Assembly (NCBI RefSeq): GCF_008831285.2
Contig: NC_045141.1
Span: forward strand, 19,526,848-19,590,847
Direction of reading: 5' to 3'
Origin: Nymphaea colorata
Lineage: Eukaryota > Streptophyta > Magnoliopsida > Nymphaeales > Nymphaeaceae
Length of the DNA: 64,000 nucleotides
Under the pieces are notes generated by a model. It made no database searches and was not told where the DNA came from. It saw nothing but the letters and a program-made list of their open reading frames with translations. Below are positions 35,835-49,200 of the stretch, one piece after another (within the stretch, counting starts at the first letter, position 1; each line of letters starts with the position of its first letter). The position numbers and the translations under genes were made by a program.

Positions 35835-38800
35835 TTATGTTCGATTGAGACCTGTTCAGACAAAAAATAAAGATGTCAATCTAGTTTTCAATGCCTGAAT
35901 GCACATGGCAAAAACTGCCCGTGACACAAGGAGTGCTTTGAAAAAGTAACCTAAATACGTCATATAAAACAGGTAGATGCAGACTAAACTCTCTCTCTCT
36001 ATATATTCACACACACCTCCCTAAATTTTATTAACTATTTAATAATGCCACAAAGCCTAAGTCATTTCATAGAAAGAGATGTGCAGGACAAATTCCACTA
36101 GCAAAAAAAGAAAAAAAATGTTAGGTACATTCATTAAAAAAACATGAAAAGGGAGAATATCCCATTTTCCTAAGTAATGACTCTCCCTATCGTTTTGACC
36201 GAAGAATAGATATAGATTCCCAACAATAAAAAGTTAAAAACTCTATCAGTGACCACAATATAGACTTTATCATTGACCACACTGAAAAAATGAAAAAATG
36301 AAAAAAAAAAATGAATTTTATTTGAAACTTACGGTCGCCATAGCAGCACCAAGGATAGGCATATCGTGAAAAAAGGCAGGCAAAAATGAAAACCATTGCC
36401 GTAGTTGCTAAAAATTGCCAAGCTCCCCAATATAACTACTTAATTCAAAGTTACCTCAAATATGCAACAAGAAAAGCCATCCGAAGGAGTTTTATATGCA
36501 TTATGCAAAACGAAGCACATTTTCTAATAGTAACGAAGGCCATATATATCAAAATACAAAACCCCGTATACTACTACGTGAAGTAAAAGCTGATGTGTAA
36601 ACCCAAGAATATTACATACCCAACTGCAGCATAGCAATCAAGATCCAAAAGCATGACAAAACTTTGATTATGAAAGATGTGCTTGAACATTGTAAAAGAC
36701 TAAAAGTTGAAACCAACAAGTGGGTTATATATGGTCAGACATATCAAAACATTTAGTTGTCAAAAAGGGAAAAGAAAAACATGAGAGACAGAGAGCCAGA
36801 GAAGTCAGGAAGGGAACAACCCAAACCAAGAGTGGGCATTACCCACTCCCACCTGACCCTCTCTAATAATAGGCAGACACCCGAAGTTGGAACTTGCCCA
36901 CTCTGGCTCTATGAAGCTCCATAAATGCCTACAACCCCTTTTGGAGCTCTTTAATCACAATGTCTTGGTTACCCTACGCAACAAGTAAGCTTATGTAAAG
37001 AGTCCCTTATTGGTATCTGAATGAAACTACAATCCCCAAGGTTAAAAGCTCAGAATACCATGGAAATTACCAAAAGAAGCTCCAGACTAGTAGTTATGAC
37101 AAGCAAATTTTAAAATAAAAAATTAGCTAAACTTAGCTAAACTCAGATAATAAGAAAAAGATCCCAACGTTAGGTTAATACTAACCCTGACGTCAAGCCC
37201 CACCCCAACCAACAACCCCAATCTCCCTCCCCCAGCCAAATTTTTTCTTAAAGTGGCATACTGCCCAGTGCTCTAACCTATCAGCTCTCCACCATCTAAT
37301 GTGTGCTCTATACTAAAGGTGGAAGAATTGAACACTGTAAGAAATGTCGAAGCTCCCATACTAAAGGTGGAAAAATTGGACACTATAGGAAATGTCAAAG
37401 CTCCAGTATGAAAGAACATGCTTAGCCTTCAGAAATCCAACGTCTTTTAGCATGCAGAAGTACTGAATACTCCACGGCAAGCATAACATGCATTAACCAA
37501 GCAATAGGAAACTAATTTGACAAACAAATGCATTCACACAAAAAACACATCCCCATGACTCATTATTAGAAGCATATACTCAGTGTTGTGTACTGTAAAA
37601 GTTAATAATTCCTATGAACTGAAATAAATAAATTAATATTCAGGAAAGCAGTTTAGACATGTGCCAGCAACCTTTCTACTTAAGCAATTAGGAATCATCA
37701 TCATACAAGTTTAATCAACATCTAATTAATATAAATAACAAAAGAAGATAATCTAAGTATGGTCAGCAAGTAAATCTTACCTGTAAATCTTCGCTGGGAA
37801 GAATCGCCAGTAATGGATATTGGAACTTGTCGTCTCTCTTGACCTAATGAAAGAATTTCTTGCATCCTTTCAGGCCAACCTGAATTAAGTCTCCTTGCAA
37901 AATCTTCAACTTCCCTGAATTTATGAATATCAAAATTAAAAGCAGAGATTTGAACCCCATAACATCTGAATTAGCAAGAATACCCTCAGGCATGTAAATC
38001 TTACTTGAAAGCAAATAAGAATAATTTCTGGAGTTCACAAAACAATAAGAAAAAAGTGATAACAATCACAAGAATAGAATTGTAATAGCCTGGCCCCCTC
38101 CCACACCGAGCCCAGGCCGTGGTTTGCCCCAACCCGCACCCTAGAGCCCTCAAAGATTTTTCACAATCTTTAATGCAGGACTATACTTCTCATAATCAGA
38201 TATTACAATCCACCACCCTTAAGGTACACGCGCCTACGCATGTAGGACTCTAAGTATAAGTGTTGAACCGGCTCTCATCCACTGTAACAACCTAACTCAC
38301 TCTCACACCAAGCTCAAGCCCTTGGTTTGGCATATACAACTACCTTGTAATAGCTTCAGTTTTCACCCAAAAAATGCTAGGAATCATAACAATCTATCAC
38401 TTCGCCAACCACCTTATAAATCCCTTCAATTTATCACAATCTTACATACGGAATTAAACTTTTCAATGTACATTGCCACAATCCACCCGCTCGAGGCAAA
38501 CACATGGACACCTTTTTTCTTTTTTTGGTTTGGAGTGTAAAAGTTTAGTCCCATATCGAAGAATGTGACAAATCTACGATGACATATAAGGAGGTTGGCT
38601 ACATGGGCAAGTGTTGTCAAGTGTTGGAGTGTGAAAGTTTAGTCTCGTATTGAAGAATGTGAAGAATCTGCAATGACATATAAGGAAGTTGGCTACATGG
38701 TCAAGTGTTTTAGGGCGAGAATCAAAGCTGCTAGGGGGTGGATTGGGATCCACGAGACCAAGGACCCGAGCCTAATGTTGGACTGAGTCAAGTTGTTACA

Positions 38801-41800
38801 AGATTAGTAAGACAATGAATTATCTCCATAAACCAAACTACCACACATCTTCATGTTCCAATGCCAAATTAATTACACATGAATAGTGCTGAGTCAGTCA
38901 CATGCTGAACACCTGCAATGAGGTCGAGTGCTGAATCAGGCTCTTTAACTTACTTGATCACCAATGATTGCCCAAACTCTTGCAGAAGTTTTATTTGAGT
39001 AATGCAAGTTAAAAAAAGTCAGTTTTGACAAAGAGATCATAACTCTGCCCTACAAGTTATATATATACGGCCGTACCTTCATACACAACTTTTTCTGAAA
39101 ATAGTCTGAACACATACTCGTACCTATGTGACAGCCCAAGACCATATAGCAAAGAAGCATAATTTAATTGTGAAGCTCCTAGTATATTTCTCGTTCAAGT
39201 GAGGTGGCAAAGTCAATAGCCTAACAAACTCTATGAGGTATACATTTTTTATCTGGTTATTGTTAAAGCTATCCTAAGCTTGCCATATATATGTGCATCT
39301 ACATGAATACCTTAAACCATGGAAAGAAGATAAAGAGAACCTCACCTAAAAGCAACTAGTTGGATGCATTGGTCCCCAAAAATATAATCAATAGAAAAAT
39401 ATAAAGAAACAAAAATAGGAACGCCAAAAGTAATAAGTAATAACTAATAAAGGACATAAAATATCACTATAGATCAAGTACACCATATAGGCAAACAGAA
39501 ATCATGTTTAATAGAAACTAGAAAGAAGGAACTCCGTACAAGCAGAACATGTTAAATAGGGGAAGAAACACCAGGCAAAGAAAAAAACTATTTTTAGAAA
39601 TATTTTTTAAAAAAGGCAAAAAAAAGAAACAAATGTAGTATAACTAGAGAACAACTTAGTAATTGCCCATGGACTAGCCCAGGTGATTGCTGACGTGGCT
39701 ACTAGTTCATGGGTTGACATGACAAGAAAGCATGGATCTAGGCCCTCCCATTTCCTATAATCCCTCTAAAACCTAATCCACAGATGTAAAATCATCATAG
39801 CTAGCAAAAACATCATACTGGGATCGATACCTTTTGGATTTCTACCAGCGATGTTTCCAGGCTGTAGTAAAGAATTCAGAGGCCAAGGACGCAAGCAGTT
39901 ACTAGGCTGCAAGCCTGAAACTTCCAAGGTCAATCTCCTAAAAATCCATTTTTTCCTTATCCAAGACAAGGCATAGAAAATCTATTTTCGGTGGATATCA
40001 AGATCATGTAGATATGATTTAGAAGTGGGAACTACAAAATTGGTTATTTAGTTTGGCACATGCCCTTAAGAAGCAGGTGCAGGGAAGAAAGAGTGAATGT
40101 ATGTAGAGTGTTGCCCCAAATGTGCTCACACAAGTAAGATTCTGGCCCTTCGGTGAGAACATGTCAAAGTTTATTGTAGAAACCTATTTGGAAGAAAAAA
40201 AACTAAGGCTGTGTTTGGATGCATGCCCAAAACGGTGTTCTGGAGGCAAAACACCATTTTGCCTCCAATAGACTGCTTTTGGCATGTTTGGATGGACTGT
40301 AAACAGCGCTTTCGAAAAAAACCTGTTTTTCTGAAAACACCATTTCCATATGTGAGTGTAACTCCACCACCCCCACCCCCCCCCCCAAAAAAAAAAAAGA
40401 CCTTCCCCCACTGTTATTCACTTGAACAAGTTTTTGTCATGTCCACCGTTTTCAATACTCATCAAAAATTTATGTTTACCAAAACCAGGTTTTAACGAAA
40501 AATCATTTTTTCAAGGTGTCATGCGACACCAGCACTATGTGGTGGCACCCAGAAGTACTAGTACCAAAACTGGAATGCCGAAAACCTTTCTGCCCCATAT
40601 TACAGACCAATAATCTCTATCTCATAACCAAATAGGCAAATAGTAGCTTATTGAAACAATAAGTAACTCAATAGTACATGAATAAATAAATATAGAATAA
40701 ATGCCTATAAATGCAGAATAAGACACCTCAAAAACATTTTTTGGAGCATCTACCATCCATATTGCAAAAAATTAGAAAATAAAGTAACTTAATACTTGCC
40801 TCACAAGTAGTTGAAAAACCTGAGGCCAAAATAATGTTAGAGGCCACTGAGGAATAAAAGCATGCAAATGCTAAGCGACCAACCACAAAAGCATGCCTAA
40901 GTCAACAGCACAAGAAACCCAGAAGAATCTGTCCAAAACTAAAGTGGCAAACCCACCTATACCACCTCAACAAAATCAAGTTTAGTACCCTATATGTGCC
41001 TATCATGTATGTAGGACCAGTTGTTGAGACTTTCTACTCTTCCACACTTTCCTATTTTTTAGTAATCAACGGTACTTACTTTTAATCCTTTTATGCCTCA
41101 TCATTTGCCAAAGGGTAGTACGGCATTCTCTTGCCTGTCCACTAACTTTGGCACTGCATTGCATCACTAGACCAGCTGCCATGACTTTACTGGTATACCT
41201 TTCCATCGCTTTAGAAACTAGCATTTCTGCAGGCATGAGAAATCTTATACTTCCTTTTACACGAAATGTAAGTAATTGAATATTTGCGTTCTCCAGCCAC
41301 CGTGGAGACTGTGTCCACATGTCAATGACCCACTAATACATTAGCCCTTACACATTTCCCTACAGAGCTATTACGAAACTTGTATCTTAGCCTGCTTTGA
41401 TAGCTAGCCCGCAAAAAGAATTTTTTTTACGACCATTCCTTAATACAGCAAACTAAACCTATCAAACATACTGAAAGCCATTAAAGGCAAAAACGTGAAA
41501 CCTCCGAGCCAAGAATGACACTGAAAACATATAAAATGTAACAACTAAAAACTTTCAAGCGTTTATTGAATCCATTAGTCTATCCAGTAACCTGATAGCT
41601 GAAAATGATACAAGGGGCTGTCTAGACTTCCTAGGTGATATATTATTGTACTCACCAAACCTCAGTAATATGAGAACATTAATCAGGAAGAATCCCGACT
41701 GAAGACAAATGGCAATACCATAATGTCCCATAAGTGCAGATGAGAAGAAAAGTTAGTTCAGTAATGACAAGGCAGAAATTGAAATCGGTAAATGTGCATC

Positions 41801-42289
41801 AATGAATAAACCTAACTAATCATCTCTTGTATTTGATTCAACAATTTTTCATTCACTTTAATTCCTCTTGCCTAATACTACAATTACATTGAAAAAATCC
41901 ACTCTTCGAGTCCTATGCAGTCGCTTCAGATGTGTAAAAGATTTTTAGTCATACCTCAAAACTTCTATCCTGAATGGAGCTGAAGTCCTTGTTATTTGGG
42001 ATATGCATCCCTCCTTTTCTCATGAGATATATATATACACATGGTGGGTGAATGATGACTTTGCTATCCAAAGTCACCAGCCATCTAACCAGGACCGTCC
42101 ATCTGAAGCAGATGGATGGCTGAGAGAGAAACAAGAAGAAAAAAGTGTGACTAATACTAAATAACGAAAATGTTCATCACCTTTTTCTCCATGTTTTTCT
42201 CTTAACCGTCCATCATGATGGATCGGACGACCCTTATTAGATAGTTGGGTGACTCTTAAAAGCCAATCACCATTCAATTTTCCATATAC

Positions 42290-42322
<33 letters not shown>

Positions 42323-45300
42323 TCTTTCTGGCAATCGTTGGGCATAACAAAAATGAAGTTGCTGCGGACAATGCACTTGTTGTGAGATCCCTTTGGTCAA
42401 GATTCTCATTGTTCAATTCCGAATGCAGGAAAAATGAGAACATAGAGCATGCCATTGCAACATCCATCATAAGTCTAATAGACTAACGCTTGCCCTTAAC
42501 AGTATCACTCTTCATATATCAGATGAATGGAGGATGTTGCCTTTTGTAACAAGTCAATCCATGATACGGACTAAAAGATGTTCCTATCACCACCCCAGTA
42601 AGTCAGATTTATTCATGGCATGCCAATCCCCCATGGCACAGCTTCTAACTATGTGTCACCCCCTCAGTTTGCTAACATGAGTTTGACCCAATTTTGGCCT
42701 TTGACTCCACTTGTTTCTAACTCCCTCTGAGCCATTTTACAGCCTTACATTATAGGAAAATCAGTTGAATAGGTTTAAGACTTTAAGTCATTATAAGGTC
42801 TAGTAAGTCCTGGTTAGCATCAGGTGATAGTTTTAAATCTAGATACATGTGACCGCGTCAGGAAAACAGCAATCATGCCACATTTTACGAAGTGCTTCAG
42901 ATATGAAATCAGTACTAAAAAGGTAAATCATTTTCAAGGTTCGTAATTTCCTAAGAATTTATTGAAACAAATCACAAAGGTCATACTGAAAAGGGTGACA
43001 TAAATGAATGTTCTTAGAGACAAGCTCACAGGCTAAAAGAGTCCACAATGAGTAGAAAACCAATGAATATAGAATAATTCCATCAACATGCATTCAACAC
43101 ACCGGTCAAGTTTTTCCTTCATTATAGGATCCAGCCCATCATCAATATCGTCATCAAAGTCCAGCTTTGGTGAGAATTTATCATCACAAGCATCATTAAA
43201 ATCAGCAGCGTGAGTAGGCAATAATGGACCATCAGTTGCATCATTGTCATGGCTTTCAGTGGAAAGGGAATTGATTTCCTGGTACATGCAGACCAATAAC
43301 ATCAACTTATACAAGAGATCAAATAAATTAGATTAAAGAAAAATCATGCACAACTTTTATTTGTTTTACAAATACATGCCCAACATTTGAAATTTTATAG
43401 TTCACTGCCTGAGATAATGAAGTTTTCCTCCGAAAAACCATTCTCATGACTCCTTTTGACAGAGAAGACCAGGCAAAGATACAAATTACAGTACTACCTT
43501 GCATATTAAATTTTACATTATTATTTCTCCTTTTTTGGCAGTTACTGTTCATTTAGCTCACTGCTTTGGCTCCTCACAGCCTCAATCTCCTCTTCCTCAT
43601 GCAGGACTGTGATTCTTACAGATTTATAATGTTTTTGGTTTTCCTTTTCCTTTTCTCTTTTCTTACTTTGTTTTAATGGTGAGATTGATATACTCCAACT
43701 TTGCCATTGGGATTCCTTTTTCGTCTTATTGCTCTTCATTTTCAAACAAGTGCATGGAGGTTCCAACTAATTTGAAGATCAGACTATCATATGGTGGATT
43801 GCTCTCTCCCACCCTCTCTCTGCAGCTCGCCGCCCCCGCCCCCCCCCTTCTCATCTCCCCAATTCCACCAGATATGATCTGTGTCCTTAACTGCAAGACT
43901 GCCACCAGCTTGCTACAATTGGGGCATGTGCCTTACAATGGGCGAAGCTGATAATAGGTTGCAGAAATCACTGCCATGGGAAATGAACCACTGAAATAAC
44001 CCCTGTTTTTAGGCCAGCCATCACAGTTAGGGCAGTGTATCAAAGGACTGTTCAATGTTGGGAGTCGGTGACAGGGTTCATTGAATTATTCTAGTTCTGA
44101 CCTGCCTCACATTGAGAGTCTTGAGACCATGTCATCATTCCATGTTCTGTTTTATGGCTGATTCTATCATTTTTGTCTTCGACTTAATTAAAATTGACTT
44201 CTTATAAATGTCTAATCCATCTGTCTCTCACGAGTTGAGTGATGGGAGCATCTTCAAAGTAATAGAAATTTTGGGAAAGAACTAGAAACTAATGAAGATT
44301 GGAGAATGGAAGTGTGCAGAGTAATTTTGATTTGACTTCCTAACCCTATTAGCAAAACCACAGTTAAGTGAATGGTGGCAGCTTAAGACGCCCCTTTGAA
44401 AATTTACATAAATGCTGAGCACCCATACATAACTTTTGAAACATTATGTGTTGATCTGAAAATGGTCAATTCTAAGATGCCTTTTTTTGCATTTTTTCCT
44501 AAATAGTAAGAATTACAGAAAAAAACCAGCAATAATACAAACAACAACCTTATGGTTCTCCTTTCCATTGCTGGAAGCATGAGATTTTGGCAGTTCTTTC
44601 TTCCTCCTATTTTTCTTCTTTTGTTTAGCACCTCGGACTCCTTTAGAATCTAAATTGGAAATAGATCAAAAAAGTGGTCATGAATCAGAAACCAAATAAA
44701 AAATAACTTCATTAGAAAAGGAACTCCCACTACAGCAAGAAAAAAGAACTGTGCAAGTGAAATTTGAAAACTAGTAAACAATGGCACGAAGGTAATCCTA
44801 TGGCTACCACCTCAACATCAATAAAATTTTATTAAGACATTGAGCAACAGACTCAATCCTACAGTGAAAAATCCACACAAGACACCACAGGATTTCAGAA
44901 TAAATTCAGATCATCCACTCTACCATTCAGACCTTATTTCACAAGCTCCAGAACTTACATCTCAAATGGAAAAACATCTGAGACCAGAAATCAGGACTGG
45001 TTACACAATGTGATCTCCAAAATAATATATGTGATATAAGTCTTGTTTATGCTAGTAGTATGACAAAAGCAAAAATGGCATACCACCCTAGATTCCTGAA
45101 AGAAAGGTTCAAGAATGTAGTACAGCACAGTGATGAAAAGACATACCCTTCACCCAACATCAATATCCCAAATGGAGAATTAACTAAAATAACATCCAGC
45201 ATAGTGATGAACACTCGTATAATACAAATAACACCTACAATGAAAACAGAGCACCCAATAATGTATGATCAACTACAAGCCAAACATCAAGTTGAAATAA

Positions 45301-46133
45301 TCCAGACATTTAACTAGTCATTTTATACGGACACCTTATTGTCCACAAATCTCATTCATGAAGAGGTAAACAAGCTCATACCAAACAGGTGGATACACAT
45401 CAACATACAAAAATAAGATAAAAATGAAAGCAATGAAGAAAGATGGAGGATCTTTCCTTATCACATCAAGCACAAGGAATCATTGACAAATATGACATTG
45501 ATGAAGAAATAGTTACCCTGAAAGTGTGCGACAGATCCGAAACATTAACTACAATCTTCATATAAATATAAATAACAAATGCAAACTAAGGACCTCAACT
45601 CACGAGAGGAACATGCATAAGTGACAAAACCAGGTCAAAAGGTAAGTGAGACCACAAAGCATAAGATAAAAAGTAAGTGTCCTGCTTTTTCTGGAACCTG
45701 CAAAAAAGTACAAATAAAGAAAAAGCACTTAACATTTATAAGATCAATCCAGAGAATTAAAGACTAAACTCAGTGTCGGGTTTAAGAAGAGCTGTCCAAT
45801 CAACAAAATTGGATGGCCCATGTACTACACTCCATGAGCTGCCAAGAAAGTATGTTTCAACATCCAGGGCAAAAAAGTCCACTGGTTAATCGCTTTCCCC
45901 AGTCAATGACAGAAATTCAAGTCAAGGTGAACATCAATAACAGTAATTTTTTAAAAAAATAAAAATCCTAATTAAATAAAAAAAATAAGCTTATCAAATA
46001 AAATGACCAAATAAACATACATATATCATGTAAATTTCAGGTTTGTCCAAGTGAGACAAATTTCCGGCAAGAACCACATCAAAGAATTTTTACAAGGTCA
46101 GCCTCCAGGTCAGGATGTCGGATGTGCACACAC

Positions 46134-46204
<71 letters not shown>

Positions 46205-49200
46205 TGTGTGTGGTTGGCAGTTGGCACTACAAGGTGAGCCTGCAGGTCAGAAAAGGTTAGGCATTCTAGATACCATCAGTCTAGAGTATCAACCATCTAA
46301 CTAAGGTAGTGCCTACTCCAGAAAGGTGAACCATCCCCAGGATGTGCTGCCAATGATTAATTTAAGTGACTAGTAGGTTTGGCCACCGTTGGTGATCAGC
46401 TGGCTAGTCCATAGTAGGTTTGGCTATAGTTGGTGGTCCGCTGGCTAGTCCATAGCCATGTAATCATGGACCATGACTGGTTGACTTACTGGAGCCACAA
46501 GTCCCTACCAACCGGAGAAACTACTAGTAGGTTTTCTGGTCAGTCCCACATTTGGTTAGTTTTCTTTTTTCTCTATCAAGAAGACAAGTTTCCTTTTTTT
46601 CTTTCAAACACGTCATCGGGTAACCCCTTATACAAAGATATATGTATTATTTGTTTATGCACATGTCCCACATGTAAATCTGCATATGTGTTTCTTCCAT
46701 ATATCTGTTTATCTGCTTATATTTACGTTTTTTATGTCTCTGGTCGTGTTTCTATATTATCTCAGTGATTTCATTTTAGTCGACCAACTCAAACCAATTA
46801 GCCCCAGCACCTGGCTAGTGTATGTACTATGTAGGATCTTAATTGACTTATGCCCAACTTCTGATATTGACAATTTAAGTTTCAATTGAGGTGGAAGAAG
46901 ACAATTTTAACTACTTCATACAAATACTCCATTAGAAAAGCAAAAAAAACAAGGAAAGGAGCAGAAACAATATAGCGCATTTAAATTGAATATACATCAA
47001 CACATGCATATTCTATACAAACTTGTGATGGCTCTTTATAGCACCCAGCTAGGGATGTGAATAGCTCAGACTGCAGACAGATCTACACATCTAGGTTTCA
47101 ATGAAGCTAACTTGATTGGATTGTAACTAATCAGGTTCAAATTCAGACTCCAGCTCAGATTGATTTTCTAAGAAAACATATCAAGCCTGATGAGCCTAAA
47201 TTAAATGTGGCAATCTATTCATATTAGAATTTTATTCAAATATTAGATCCAGTTCTGACTCAAAGTTCAAATTCATATGCAAACACGGTAAACCCAAACC
47301 CATTTTTATCTTGACCCAAATTGGATTTTAATTGGATAGAGAATTGGATAACCCAAGCCATGAATATTTCAAGTGACATTAATTGATTCCATCGAACCAT
47401 GCATATATTAATGGATCGCAAAAGGCCCAACCCAATGTGCAACCATGTCATGAGAAGGGATTCCTCCCCCAAGTTGCCAAGGGAAAGGAAATACGGAAAA
47501 GTTATAACGGTAAGGAGATCTTTTTGACATTTAGATGCTAACTATAGTGTTCTCACTAGGAACTCAGAAGGAAAAGACTAAAGATGATAACGCATAGAAT
47601 TTTAAGTTACAGAAATGAACACCACCGTAATTTAATTCATTGAAAATGAATATATATTCTACATTATCAGACAGTCACTGTTCTCTTCTTTTTTCTCCTT
47701 CACAATTCACATATCGCAGACAATAAGGATCTAGCAAAACAAAAAATGTGCTTTCGAATATGACAGCCAGATATCCCTATGATGATTTGAAACAGTGATC
47801 GTAAGTGAGAATCATTCCTATAAGGTGCTATAGCACACAACAATGAGCCACCTGAAAGCATGAGCTCCTGCACTTAGGATGAAGAAGGCACAAAGGACAA
47901 AACCAAATCGTGTATACCTCCATCTCCTCCATTAATAAAAGACAGAAGATCATCCAATGATCGTTCATCAACATGTTCCTCAACTTCAACACTCTGCAAA
48001 AGATTGAAACATATTATTGTGATTCGTTTAAACCAAAACATGATCAGAAATCTAGATGAAAACAAAATATGCATATCTGCATAGAATATATCTTCAAACA
48101 TAAGAACATTAACCTGTTTCAGAAAACCAATGTTGTAAAATGCATAACGCAACCCACAAAGTTCAGGTCCAGAGTTAAATATATAATGTAAAATAACATC
48201 AAATAGCAAATTAAACTTTTTAATGCTAAAAAATCATAAAATTTTGATTTTAAAAAATAAAAACAAAGATAATTTTTCTTATGAGAAAGCATTAATTGCA
48301 TAATCATAACAAAGTAACAAGTATCTGCTACCTACAACAAGCACACTTTCATTAGAAATAATTAAAATCGACCACTTACATTGCTCTCAAAACTCAAAGG
48401 TTATCAAAATAAACAGGCTTTATTGTGTATGACTTACTCCTTCGAGTCTTGAAACAACTCAATGGTCATAAAACTTGAAATCCTTACTTTTAATTACAGA
48501 TATAGATTACAGAAACTTATAATCAGACCTTTTTTTTTACTTTAATTGTCTAAGAATGCCTTTCCCAATGAATTTAATGTTCAGGTTTACGAAATTTAGT
48601 AACTTCAAAAAGGATGTCGCTTTTGTATGTTTTGAAGGTGTAAACGTAATGTAAGATACATTGCATATCATACCGGAACAATCAATACATCAGCAAATTG
48701 TGAGTGAGACAGCATGCTACATCCTTGAAACTAGTTTCAGAAGTGTATCCTTATCATCTCATTTTGCTTTACATTTGCATTATGTAATGTATCAATATCA
48801 TACGAGATTCTTATGTAAAATACTGCACAAGTATTTATCCACGACATGAAACAATAATCAGCAGCATGTAGATGATAGGCTGCCATATATTAACTTCATA
48901 CAATGTAGAAAATGCGGTACTTTATTGAGCAAACATCAGAGACAGAAATTATGTCTAATGCTTTTCAGGGAATGTAAAAAGTCACCGAGTGTTAGTACAA
49001 CCAGCTTACCTTCAACTTTTCTCTCTCCTTTAGTTCCTTTCTCTTTCTCGCATACAGCCTATTTAATAGTCGAATACGTGGATCATCGGCTGTATTTCTC
49101 AAAGGCTCCAGCTTTTCTTCCTGAAAACAGGCCTAATCTGCTAAGATGAATGTCAATAAACCATAAGGATGAAGTTAGAACTACATTCTTCAACATCACA

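Noticed and set aside
46051-46304. ORFs encoding Leu-Ser and Cys-Val repeats
   Set aside because: They are translations of the (CT)n(GT)n microsatellite.
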